8,955 bases of DNA. Origin: Chloroflexota bacterium. GTDB taxonomy: Bacteria > Chloroflexota > Anaerolineae > Promineifilales > Promineifilaceae. The position numbers and the translations under genes are program-made. The stretch covers positions 1 to 8,955 of the forward strand of contig QQUD01000256.1 in NCBI GenBank assembly GCA_008501785.1, read 5' to 3'. This document shows, in pieces, positions 1 through 6,342 of this stretch (positions within the stretch are counted from its first letter, which is position 1; each line of letters opens with the position of its first letter). The notes under the pieces are model-generated. The model was not told the DNA's origin, made no database searches, and saw only the letters and a list, made by a program, of their open reading frames with translations.

Positions 1-2
1 GT

Positions 3-74
3 GTAAACTTTCATCTTGTCGGTCATGAATATACTCCTGTTTTGGTTGTGGAAGACCTAGGAGTTTACCCATGA
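3..74 (+). CDS. 3' end of an unidentified protein (partial)
   Basis: An open frame enters from the left edge (first full codon at 3) and ends at TGA 72-74. The 23 visible residues include NFHLVGHEYTPV and end EDLGVYP. The stop overlaps the start of the next gene as ATGA, the usual sign of translational coupling, and the next gene's AGGAG lies inside this frame. Twenty-three stop-free codons alone are weak evidence, so the overlap carries most of the call. I do not recognise the family. Confidence 0.35.
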   Translation, partial: VNFHLVGHEYTPVLVVEDLGVYP

Positions 75-319
75 TCGACATTTTTTCTATTGGTTATTTT
101 GTTAAATCTTTACTGTCCGGTAGAGAATTGCTATTAGACGTTGACCCTGATGCTGATTATAGATGGGAGCTATATGGTGGTTTGGAAGTTAATGTAGGCG
201 TATTGGTGAAGATTTTAAATTTCACAATTGCTGATTATGAAGAAAATCTCGTTGATTACAGATTGCTTTTGACTTCTTATTGGGCCTATTCTATTTACCT
301 GCCTTCTATTCAGAAATAA
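71..319 (+). CDS. Small acidic hypothetical protein
   Basis: This is an 82-residue protein starting at ATG 71. AGGAG at 59-63 with a 7-nt spacer gives a good ribosome binding site. The product is acidic (12 Asp/Glu against 6 Lys/Arg) and rich in Leu, Ile and Tyr, with no signal peptide or convincing membrane helix. It includes LDVDPDADYRWELYGG near residues 22-37 and IADYEENLVDYR near 53-64. GC content counted by hand is about 34%, well below a sampled line of mreB (about 57%). It overlaps the frame upstream by ATGA, and its stop lies one base before the insertion sequence. I do not recognise the family. A small acidic protein coupled behind a larger partner in AT-rich DNA would suit an immunity or antitoxin protein, but that is only inferred from layout. 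Confidence 0.55.
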   Translation: MIDIFSIGYFVKSLLSGRELLLDVDPDADYRWELYGGLEVNVGVLVKILNFTIADYEENLVDYRLLLTSYWAYSIYLPSIQK

Positions 320-320
320 G

Positions 321-353
321 GGCTGATCGCCGAATAGTGTACTATCATGAAAA
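321..353 (+). repeat. Left terminal inverted repeat of the IS
   Basis: Aligned without gaps to the reverse complement of 1718-1750, 22 of 33 positions match. Matches include the terminal GG, a TCG block, TAGTGTAC and a final GAAAA. The transposase stop codon (345-347) lies inside this repeat. Confidence 0.6.
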
Positions 354-1654
354 TCCATGTTCAGCTAAAATCTGTAATTTGAAGTTTTCAAAGTTGCGGA
401 AGCCATACGCACGCCAAATAATACCGCGAATCGCTCGATTTATCCCTTCCACAAATCCATTGGTGATACGCTCATCAAAATAATTGAGAATTTCAGCCCA
501 CCAGTTGCGTAATGTTTTGATAAATGCCCGCAAATGCTGACTTCCAGATGCTTGCGCTTTGCAAATCCACGCTTGCAGAAATCGTTGTGCTTGCTGTTTA
601 TCTTCAACTTGTTCAAAAATAAGCCGAAATTCCTCTTTGCGCAGATATATTTGCTTCAATTCTGGAGCCGCCTCCAGCGCGGTCATCAGTTTTTGTTCCT
701 GTTTTTGTGATAAATTGTCCTGCGCCATCACAAATAACCAGCGACACCTTTTGCGCGCCACTTGCGTATCCTCATCCGCTTGGCGTTGATAAGCCAGGCG
801 TGCTTTGCCAAGTTGCTTGTTCAACTGTTGCATCACATGAAAACGGTCAGCTACACGATGTGCTTTGGGAAGATGCTTCTTGAAAAAGTGACGATATGGC
901 CCCACATATCCATTGATACCGTTTTGATGATGGTGCGTTGCTCATCAGATAAGGTGTCAAGCCATTTTTTCAGCGTTTCATGTTTGCGGTTAGGGAGAAC
1001 GGCCAAAACACAATGGCGTTCCAAGTCGGAAATGACGACTGCAAACTGTTTGTGTCGTTTTTTGAGCGATATTTCGTCTATACCCAACACGCGCACCAGC
1101 CCAAATCGCTTTTCTTGACGCTGTTTCTTGACCCATCGTTTGAAAATACGGTTCACAGTTGTATCACTCAATTGAAATGTCTCGGCTGTTCGTTTCTTAC
1201 TGTTACCCAAACATGCTTCATAGACTTGTCGCTCGAATCGTATTGTCTGGCGTCTTCTCCAGGCAATTGCCTGTAATTCTTCTGTAAAGCGATGCCCACA
1301 CTCTGGACATTCAAACCGCCTCGTCTGAAAATGCACAAATGTACGCTTACCCCATACATCACAATCTCGCACACAGCGATCTTTGTACGCTTTCACTGTG
1401 GTTGATAAGCTATGACAACTGGGACAAATTGCCACTTTGGATTCGATTTCACCGTAAAGATGCAGAATATCTTGCTTTTCTTCTCGTTCAATCCCATAGC
1501 TTGTCATCGTGAATTGTTCCAAGTCAAGTAGATGGGTTACTGTGGCATCGCTTACTGGCGTGATTAAGACAAAGACCCCTTGTTTAACGGCATGTGCGGC
1601 ATCTTTCGCACGTTCGACAAACGCTGGCAGCAACAGTATATTTTTAATGTTCAT
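345..1654 (-). pseudogene. ISL3-family transposase, single-base frameshift
   Basis: This is a DDE transposase that would excise and insert the element. The first part (1654 down to about 902) has a start at 1654 with GGAG eight bases upstream. It carries a zinc ribbon (CPSC at 77-80, CPEC at 116-119), a helix-turn-helix region near 140-175, the first catalytic Asp in GIDE (D193) and the second in SMDMW (D249). The second part (to 345) continues GPYRHFFKKHLPKAHRVADRF and holds the third acidic residue in GFVEGINRAIR. The two frames join at a run of four G (900-903 on the plus strand). One more G would restore WGPYR and a 436-residue protein with E at about 403, a normal ISL3 length. The cause may be a true mutation, a sequencing error in the G run or, less likely, a -1 shift during translation. 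Confidence 0.9.
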
Positions 1655-1657
1655 TTG

Positions 1658-1705
1658 GTCAACTCCGTATGTAGATTTTTCGTATCTAGATCATACAGAG
1701 TTGAC
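1658..1705 (-). promoter_or_regulatory. Hairpin covering the transposase ribosome binding site
   Basis: The arms 1658-1671 and 1692-1705 pair at 13 of 14 positions. An inner 5-bp stem (1672-1676 with 1684-1688) closes a 7-base loop, and three bases bulge at 1689-1691. In transposase mRNA the GGAG (complement of 1663-1666) lies inside the outer stem. Long transcripts entering from the flank would therefore hide the start, while a transcript beginning inside the hairpin would not. This design is known from IS10 and IS200; its role here is inferred. Confidence 0.55.
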
Positions 1706-1717
1706 TGTTTTTATCTT

Positions 1718-1750
1718 TTTTCTGTTTGGTACACTAATCGACGAAGTTCC
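1718..1750 (-). repeat. Right terminal inverted repeat of the IS
   Basis: Read inward on the minus strand it starts GGAACTTCGTCG and continues through TAGTGTACC. It matches the left end at 22 of 33 positions. It lies upstream of the transposase, so it is the promoter-proximal end. Confidence 0.6.
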
Positions 1751-1767
1751 TTCATAAGTTACTCCAG

Positions 1768-1908
1768 TGTAAATGTAGGTTGGATTGGCAATCCGACTTA
1801 CGATTTTCATTCATTCGTGGTGCGCTACAGCGCGTGTTGTCTCTGTGTAAATCGAATTGGCAATTCGATATGCGATTTAACAAATCGCACTACGGTTTTC
1901 ATGAGGGG
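1768..1908. repeat. Cluster of small palindromes, two related units
   Basis: Two diverged units each start GTGTAAAT and contain ATTGGCAAT at the centre of a palindrome: GGATTG-G-CAATCC at 1782-1794 and a 9-bp arm version at 1851-1869. The flanking pairs differ between units but remain complementary. Further hairpins are TGCGATTT-AAC-AAATCGCA at 1871-1889 and GCGC-TACA-GCGC at about 1822-1833. Both units end near TTTTCAT. They look like dispersed repeat units or the remains of a small non-coding element. I found no coding sense here. Confidence 0.5.
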
Positions 1909-1925
1909 GAGCCTGTCCTGAGCCG

Positions 1926-1940
1926 CCCAACAGAGTTGGG
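1926..1940. repeat. Short perfect hairpin
   Basis: CCCAAC, loop AGA, GTTGGG: a perfect 6-bp stem inside the gene-free stretch 1751-2106, followed by the palindrome TTTCATGAAA at 1961-1970. Its function is unknown. Confidence 0.35.
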
Positions 1941-1987
1941 AATACCGAAGGGGATACCACTTTCATGAAATCTTTTGTAAACAACAC

Positions 1988-2035
1988 AAAGACACAGGAA
2001 TGTAGAAAGGTTTCTCTCCACGCTTCTGTGTCTTT
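1988..2035. repeat. Inverted repeat AAAGACACAG / CTGTGTCTTT
   Basis: Perfect 10-bp arms at 1988-1997 and 2026-2035 are separated by 28 bases. The ACACAG-type wording resembles the larger inverted repeat upstream of mreB (6346-6420), so both may belong to one dispersed repeat family. A terminator role is not supported, because there is no T run. Confidence 0.45.
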
Positions 2036-2053
2036 ACGCCAATATATATAATT

Positions 2054-2085
2054 GAGGTGTGGCATAAAATGAAATGCCACACCTC
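2054..2085 (-). terminator. Terminator-like hairpin after the LysM gene
   Basis: A perfect 12-bp stem (GAGGTGTGGCAT with ATGCCACACCTC) closes an 8-base loop. It lies 21 bases past the stop of the minus-strand lipoprotein gene. No clean U run follows on that strand (CAATTATATATA), so it may stabilise the 3' end or terminate weakly. Confidence 0.6.
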
Positions 2086-2106
2086 TTATGTTGATTTGAA
2101 ATGGAT

Positions 2107-2781
2107 TTATGGACGTGGTGGGATGCGAATCGCCTGCCCAACCTCGATTCTGTCTGGATTTGCAATGCTGTTGTAATCAGCCAGTTCGACAACGGTGAAC
2201 CCATACTGCAACCCAATGCGGAATAAATTCTCACCCGGTTGCACGATATGCGTGATTTCTGCTGTGGTTGGCACAGATGTTGCGGTTGGTTCCACAACGA
2301 CGGTTCCTGGTTTAGGAATCTTTATTTCTTGCCCAACATCTAATGTGTCTACATCGGTCAAGCCGTTCGCAGCCGCTATTTCATCCACGGTCACACCGTA
2401 AAGCAATGCTAATTTAAACAGCGTGTCTCCAGCTTGGACAGTGTGAATACCATCTTCAGGCAATGGAGCTGGTTCTTGGGCAGGAACGGCCGTTTCTTCT
2501 GCCCCAGCAGGTGTTTCCCCTTCGACAGGGGCTTCACCTTCACCTGTGGATTCCCCTTCAAGATCGACAACTGCTGTCGCTTCAACAGCAGGGGCTGCTT
2601 CTGTCGGGACAGCTATCGATGTTGGCGGAATATCTATAACGACCGTTGCCTCAACCGCTGGCACTTCTGGCGCGTTAACTTCATTATCTACACGGGGGGT
2701 TGGGCGCTCACAGGCGACCAAAAGGAATAGGGTAAAAATGCTGAATATCAGCAAACGAGAAATGAAAGAAAAGGATTTCAC
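2107..2781 (-). CDS. Lipoprotein with two LysM domains
   Basis: This is a predicted surface lipoprotein that binds peptidoglycan or related N-acetylglucosamine glycans. I chose GTG 2781, because AGGAGG lies five bases upstream and the frame then opens directly with a signal peptide. An upstream ATG at 2832 would add 17 residues and spoil that. Residues 1-23 are MKSF..., a hydrophobic core and lipobox LVAC, with C24 as the lipid-modified residue. Residues 25-111 form a Pro/Glu/Ala/Val/Thr linker with an internal repeat (PAVEATVVID at 41-50, PAVEATAVVD at 64-73). LysM 1 spans 112-156 (HTVQAGDTL ... GQEIKIP) and LysM 2 spans 177-221 (HIVQPGENL ... GQAIRIP). There is no catalytic domain, so a binding or tethering role is likely. 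It is divergent from the glycosyltransferase gene. Confidence 0.88.
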   Translation of the reverse strand: MKSFSFISRLLIFSIFTLFLLVACERPTPRVDNEVNAPEVPAVEATVVIDIPPTSIAVPTEAAPAVEATAVVDLEGESTGEGEAPVEGETPAGAEETAVPAQEPAPLPEDGIHTVQAGDTLFKLALLYGVTVDEIAAANGLTDVDTLDVGQEIKIPKPGTVVVEPTATSVPTTAEITHIVQPGENLFRIGLQYGFTVVELADYNSIANPDRIEVGQAIRIPPRP

Positions 2782-2874
2782 AAAGACCTCCTCAATGTGA
2801 TGCATGGTGCGCAAAATGTTGCAGTGATTCAATACGCAGCACAGATCACCTTAAGTTTATGATATTTCTTTGTC

Positions 2875-2904
2875 ATCATCCTCTCTGCACATGGTTTATG
2901 TCAA
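2875..2904 (-). promoter_or_regulatory. Candidate promoter of the LysM lipoprotein gene
   Basis: On the minus strand a perfect TTGACA (2904-2899) is followed after 18 bases by GATGAT (2880-2875), a 4-of-6 match to TATAAT. The leader would be close to 90 bases. The weak -10 keeps confidence modest. Confidence 0.35.
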
Positions 2905-2953
2905 AACCAAGTAAACATAACGAAGTCTACCATACGTGCTTATTAGCGTCAAG

Positions 2954-2983
2954 TTCGTACAGCGCACCTGGTTACGCTATAAT
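2954..2983 (+). promoter_or_regulatory. Candidate promoter just before the GT4 gene
   Basis: A perfect TATAAT at 2978-2983 lies 18 bases after a weak TTCGTA (2954-2959). The -10 box ends only 8 bases before ATG 2992, which would place the transcript start at or very near the start codon. Confidence 0.5.
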
Positions 2984-2991
2984 TCGCGGTT

Positions 2992-4167
2992 ATGCAACCG
3001 AACAATGCGTCTGGTTCAGGATACAAACAGGCGGGTAAACCAACAGTTGGCATCAATGCTCATTTGTTGGCTGGGGAAGCTGGATATCGACGAGCTGGCA
3101 TTCACCAATACATTGCCCAAGTTTTGCGTCATTTGCCCCGGGAAGAGGATGAACCAGCTTACACAGTTTATACAAAATACGAATCTGATTTTTTGCAGCA
3201 GCCGGGAATAACGGCCGTTTCTACTCGCGTACCTACTGAAAGCCGCTTGTTTCGGATTGTATGGGAGCAGCTCATTTGGCCCTGGCAAAATTGGCGAAAT
3301 CAAATTGATCTCTTGCACAGCATGGCATTTGTGTTGCCGTTGATGGCAACAAAGCCCGCAATTGTCACAATTTACGACCTCAGTTTTTTGCATTTCCCCG
3401 ACAATTTTCCAGCAGCACAACGATTCTACCTGACCAGTCAAACGCGCCGGTCAGCAAAAAAAGCAAAACGCATCATCACCATTTCCCAGTCTGCGAAACA
3501 AGATGTGCATCAATTTTTCAATATCCCGTTGCACAAAATTGATGTTGTTTATCCAGGTGTTGATTCGATGTATTGTTGTTTGCCAGAGGATGAGGTCGCT
3601 GCGTTTAAAGAGAAGCGGGGGATTAACGGCCGTTTCATCCTCCATCTAGGCACGCTCCAACCCAGAAAGAATATCCCCCTGCTGCTGGAGGCATTTGCCC
3701 AATTGGCCGATCCAACGCTGAAACTTATACTAGTTGGTGGGAAAGGTTGGATGTTCGATGCCATTTTTGAGCGCGTCCGTTCGCTCGATTTAGTCGATCG
3801 GGTAATTTTTACCGGCTATGCACCAGATGATGATCTCCCGCTTTGGTACAACGCGGCTGATTTGTTCGTATTGCCTTCTCAATATGAAGGGTTTGGCATG
3901 CCCATCGTGGACGCGATGGCTTGCGGCACGCCAGTTATTGCGGCCAACAACTCATCTTTGCCCGAAGCGATTGGCCAAGCGGGCATGTTGTTTGCCCCAA
4001 ACAGCGTTGCTGACCTGGCTGAACGTATGGCAAACGTCCTGTACAACGCCGAAATATCAGATAAAATGCGCCAGCTTGGCATGGAACATGCACGAACTTT
4101 TTCTTGGGAGCAGGCTGGTCGGGAAACGGCCGTTATTTACCAAAAAGTACTTCAAGGTAATAAATGA
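2992..4167 (+). CDS. GT4-family glycosyltransferase
   Basis: This is a cytoplasmic or membrane-associated glycosyltransferase of 391 residues, normal for the family. It moves a sugar from a nucleotide donor to a growing glycan, probably an exopolysaccharide or cell-surface polymer. The N-terminal acceptor half opens with VGINAHLL (19-26) and a Gly-rich loop (GEAGYRRAGIHQYI). The C-terminal donor half begins ILHLGTLQPRKN, with R225 and K226 in the expected phosphate-binding positions. The donor motif is EGFGMPIVD at 299-307, followed by AMACGTPVIA. The usual EX7E reads EX7D here, a conservative change. No ribosome binding site precedes ATG 2992 and a TATAAT box ends 8 bases upstream, so the message may be leaderless. 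Its neighbour 51 bases downstream starts lipid-linked glycans, so the two probably share a pathway. The sugar cannot be told from sequence. Confidence 0.9.
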   Translation: MQPNNASGSGYKQAGKPTVGINAHLLAGEAGYRRAGIHQYIAQVLRHLPREEDEPAYTVYTKYESDFLQQPGITAVSTRVPTESRLFRIVWEQLIWPWQNWRNQIDLLHSMAFVLPLMATKPAIVTIYDLSFLHFPDNFPAAQRFYLTSQTRRSAKKAKRIITISQSAKQDVHQFFNIPLHKIDVVYPGVDSMYCCLPEDEVAAFKEKRGINGRFILHLGTLQPRKNIPLLLEAFAQLADPTLKLILVGGKGWMFDAIFERVRSLDLVDRVIFTGYAPDDDLPLWYNAADLFVLPSQYEGFGMPIVDAMACGTPVIAANNSSLPEAIGQAGMLFAPNSVADLAERMANVLYNAEISDKMRQLGMEHARTFSWEQAGRETAVIYQKVLQGNK

Positions 4168-4168
4168 T

Positions 4169-4207
4169 TCAGTGAAACCTGATCGTATCGTCACTGACAA
4201 GGGTTTC
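4169..4207. repeat. Small inverted repeats between the two glycan genes
   Basis: TCAGTGA (4169-4175) pairs with TCACTGA (4191-4197), and the overlapping GAAACC (4174-4179) with GGTTTC (4202-4207). The two pairings compete. They may be chance or a weak attenuator; no T run follows. Confidence 0.25.
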
Positions 4208-4218
4208 CTGCACACCTT

Positions 4219-5649
4219 ATGAGTAAAAACAAGGTTTACTACTTCACCATCACAGCCGACATTGGACTAATCAATCTGGCTTTTGCACTCTCATATTTGG
4301 CCCGCTACGATTGGCAGTGGCTGCGAGAGGTGATTTCACCTGCCACCTATACAGAATATTTGCCCCAACAATTACTCCTAAACATTTTGCTTTTCCTCAC
4401 ATTCACACAGGCGCGAGTGTGGCGACGACGACGAGGGGAATTTTGGGTTGATGAAGTGTCACGTATTATTTATGCGACCTCATCTGGTATTTTTCTAATG
4501 GGCGTTGTCACCTTTTTTGTAGAGCCATTTTTCACGCAGCCCATTCCATTCTCACGGTTGATGCTCATTTGGGCATTAGCATTTATTGTCTTTTTAATCA
4601 GTCTAGCACGGCTGGTGCGTCGCTTTATTTTTTCAGCACTTTACCAAAGAGGGATAGCAGTTGATCGGGTGCTGGTGATCAGTTCAGGTGAAGTTGGGCG
4701 CAGTGTTATTCGCACCTTGCTTGCCCGTCCCGACCTGGGATACAAAGCCATCGGCTATCTTCATGACGGACATCGGGAAAACAATATAGGACTAGGTCGC
4801 ATCCCGCATCTGGGCCAGTATACGGATCTAGAAAAAGTGTTGACACAAAACCCAGGCTTGCACACCGTATTTATTGCACTGCCAGGTGAAATGAACTTCG
4901 CCATTACTCGCCTGCTGCGCGTTTGCCACCGGCACGATGTGCGTCCACAGGTTGTACCTGATCTACTCCAGCTCAGTTTAAATCGCGTCGAGTTCAACAA
5001 TATGGCTGGTATTCCAACGCTTGGTGTCCGTGATGTAGGCATCAGCATCTGGCAGCGTGCGTTGAAACGGGGTATGGATTTAATTGTGATTGCAGTTTTG
5101 GGGTTGCCGATTTTGGTAGTGACGGCCGTTATCGCCATCGCCATCAAGCTCGATTCACCTGGCCCCATCATCTATGCTGGAGAGCGCATTGGTCGCAACG
5201 GAAAATCATTCAAAATGTATAAATTCCGTTCAATGGTTGTTGATGCCGATCAGCAAAAAGCCGCTCTCAAAGCGTTGAATGAAGCAGATGGCCCCATCTT
5301 CAAAATTCGTAATGATCCGCGATTGACACGCGTTGGTAAATGGCTGCGCAAAACCAGTCTGGACGAATTGCCTCAATTTTATAATATGCTTATTGGCAAT
5401 ATGAGTTTGGTTGGCCCACGCCCCCCACTGCCTGAAGAAGTTGCCGAATACAAGCCGTGGCAGCGCCAACGCCTTTCAGTGATTGGCGGTATTACAGGAT
5501 TGTGGCAAGTAAGCGGTCGTTCCGACCTCACTTTCGACGAACTCTGCCTCCTCGACATTTACTACATCGAAAACTGGACCCTCTCCCTCGACATTCGCAT
5601 CATGCTGCAAACGATTCCATACACGCTGTTTGGCAAAGGTGCGTATTGA
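4219..5649 (+). CDS. Polyprenyl-phosphate sugar-1-phosphate transferase (WbaP/WcaJ-like)
   Basis: This is a membrane initiator of glycan assembly: it transfers a sugar-1-phosphate from a nucleotide sugar to polyprenyl phosphate. At 476 residues it has the usual full length. Four membrane segments lie near 9-29, 48-65, 83-101 and 113-130. A nucleotide-binding-fold-like soluble domain follows at about 147-240 (VLVISSGEVGRSVIRTLL). The catalytic domain begins with KRGMDL at 283-288 and a membrane re-entrant helix ending in DSPGP. It contains KFRSM (335-339), the Asp-Glu dyad in TSLDELPQF (D382, E383), VGPRPPLPEE (398-407) and GLWQVSGRS. The end FGKGAY is typical. No clear ribosome binding site precedes ATG 4219; AAGGG is 15 bases away. 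The 51-base gap after the glycosyltransferase suggests co-transcription. The donor sugar cannot be assigned. Confidence 0.93.
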   Translation: MSKNKVYYFTITADIGLINLAFALSYLARYDWQWLREVISPATYTEYLPQQLLLNILLFLTFTQARVWRRRRGEFWVDEVSRIIYATSSGIFLMGVVTFFVEPFFTQPIPFSRLMLIWALAFIVFLISLARLVRRFIFSALYQRGIAVDRVLVISSGEVGRSVIRTLLARPDLGYKAIGYLHDGHRENNIGLGRIPHLGQYTDLEKVLTQNPGLHTVFIALPGEMNFAITRLLRVCHRHDVRPQVVPDLLQLSLNRVEFNNMAGIPTLGVRDVGISIWQRALKRGMDLIVIAVLGLPILVVTAVIAIAIKLDSPGPIIYAGERIGRNGKSFKMYKFRSMVVDADQQKAALKALNEADGPIFKIRNDPRLTRVGKWLRKTSLDELPQFYNMLIGNMSLVGPRPPLPEEVAEYKPWQRQRLSVIGGITGLWQVSGRSDLTFDELCLLDIYYIENWTLSLDIRIMLQTIPYTLFGKGAY

Positions 5650-5654
5650 CGGTA

Positions 5655-5675
5655 AACGGTAAACTGACCACCGTT
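5655..5675. terminator. Weak hairpin between converging genes
   Basis: AACGGT and ACCGTT arms (6 bp) with a 9-base loop sit in the 28-base gap between the sugar transferase and the minus-strand gene. GGTAAAC is repeated in tandem at 5651-5664. Position favours a shared terminator, but the stem is short and no T run follows. Confidence 0.3.
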
Positions 5676-5677
5676 CA

Positions 5678-6088
5678 CTAATCTTCGTCCGGCGCTGCCG
5701 GTTGGTCCAATTTCACCACTTCCCCATGCAAGTTAATAATCACGCGGAAGCCAAGCATGCCCATCATGTTGCGTGCTTGCAGCGGAATGCCCTGCGCGAT
5801 GATTTGGTTCATGTCGATATTGTTCAGGGATGCATCTAGTGCTGCCTTGGTAAAAATATCATCTTTGCCCATCATGTTCAGCGCCTGTTCAACCGCCATG
5901 TCCTTATTTGCATCAAGCTGCTGTAAGAAAAAGCCTAATACTTGACGGTCTACCTTTTCTGAATCAATATGACGCTTAAATCCATCGTCATCAACCACAT
6001 AGTGTGCGTCGGGTCCGATAACGGCCGTTTCCACCAACCGCTCATCTTCATCATATACAAGTCCTTCAAACAAAGCCTGTCTAGCCAT
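5678..6088 (-). CDS. Conserved-looking acidic protein of unknown function
   Basis: This is a 136-residue soluble protein. ATG 6088 is supported by AAGGA (complement of 6094-6098) five bases upstream. It is rich in Asp and Glu, with clusters YDEDERLVE (12-20) and VVDDDGFKRHID (31-42) and a tail AAPDED. The middle is probably helical (VLGFFLQQLDANKDMAVEQAL), and the C-terminal third is Met/Gly-rich (ARNMMGMLGFRVIINLHGEVVKLD). No signal peptide, membrane helix or catalytic motif is visible. It contains one ACGGCCGT octamer (6021), read as T-A-V. It converges with the sugar transferase, so the two do not form an operon. I do not recognise the family. The good ribosome site and codon use argue that it is real. 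Confidence 0.75.
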   Translation of the reverse strand: MARQALFEGLVYDEDERLVETAVIGPDAHYVVDDDGFKRHIDSEKVDRQVLGFFLQQLDANKDMAVEQALNMMGKDDIFTKAALDASLNNIDMNQIIAQGIPLQARNMMGMLGFRVIINLHGEVVKLDQPAAPDED

Positions 6089-6265
6089 AATATTCCTTCT
6101 TTTGTACGTGCAACTTGCCCCCTGCCCCTTGCACCCATTCTACGTTCAACGATCCAAATCCGTCTTTCATAGAACCCTGCATCTTATCAATCTCTCACTA
6201 TTTTACCCGATAAAGTGGCAAATGAGGGCCAACTGCGCGTAAATCTAGGTGCAAATCTGCTGATG
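6089..6265. other. Gene-free spacer, left part of the mreB upstream region
   Basis: I see no gene here. The only structure is a C-rich stretch flanked by GTGCAA (6108-6113) and TTGCAC (6129-6134). The promoter of the minus-strand gene should lie here, but I could not find a convincing -35/-10 pair. Confidence 0.5.
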
Positions 6266-6294
6266 TTGGTCAGGAGAATTGCCCATGTTATAAT
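6266..6294 (+). promoter_or_regulatory. Extended -10 promoter upstream of mreB
   Basis: TATAAT at 6289-6294 is preceded by TG at 6286-6287 (extended -10). A TTGGTC -35 (6266-6271) lies 17 bases upstream of the -10. Transcription would start near 6301, giving mreB a leader of about 185 bases that includes the large hairpin at 6343-6422. Confidence 0.6.
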
Positions 6295-6342
6295 CCGACG
6301 CTGGCGTGTGTTTTTCTATGGGCTTGTTCCTTGAAAAGAATT

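Larger units (their letters stand above)
321..1750 (-). mobile_element. ISL3-family insertion sequence, degraded
   Basis: The element is about 1,430 bp and carries one transposase gene on the minus strand. The outer ends form a 33-bp imperfect inverted repeat (22 of 33 positions match). Its best-preserved block is TAGTGTAC at 335-342, mirrored at 1728-1735, and both ends begin with GG. ISL3 elements usually make 8-bp target duplications. The flanks 313-320 and 1751-1758 share only their last five bases (ATAAG), so duplication is not proven. Together with the frameshifted transposase, this points to an old, probably immobile copy. The element contains no ACGGCCGT octamer, unlike the DNA to its right. 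The exact ends are my inference. Confidence 0.8.

Noticed and set aside
313..320. Clear 8-bp target duplication of the IS with 1751-1758
   Set aside because: Only five of eight bases match, so it is recorded as tentative and not as a feature.
898..905. Programmed -1 frameshift in the transposase
   Set aside because: A -1 shift would restore the frame, but there is no canonical slippery heptamer in the right phase and a one-base loss explains it more simply.
3016..3441. 141-residue frame antisense to the glycosyltransferase
   Set aside because: It is Cys-rich mirror sequence with no start signal; the plus strand carries clear GT4 features.
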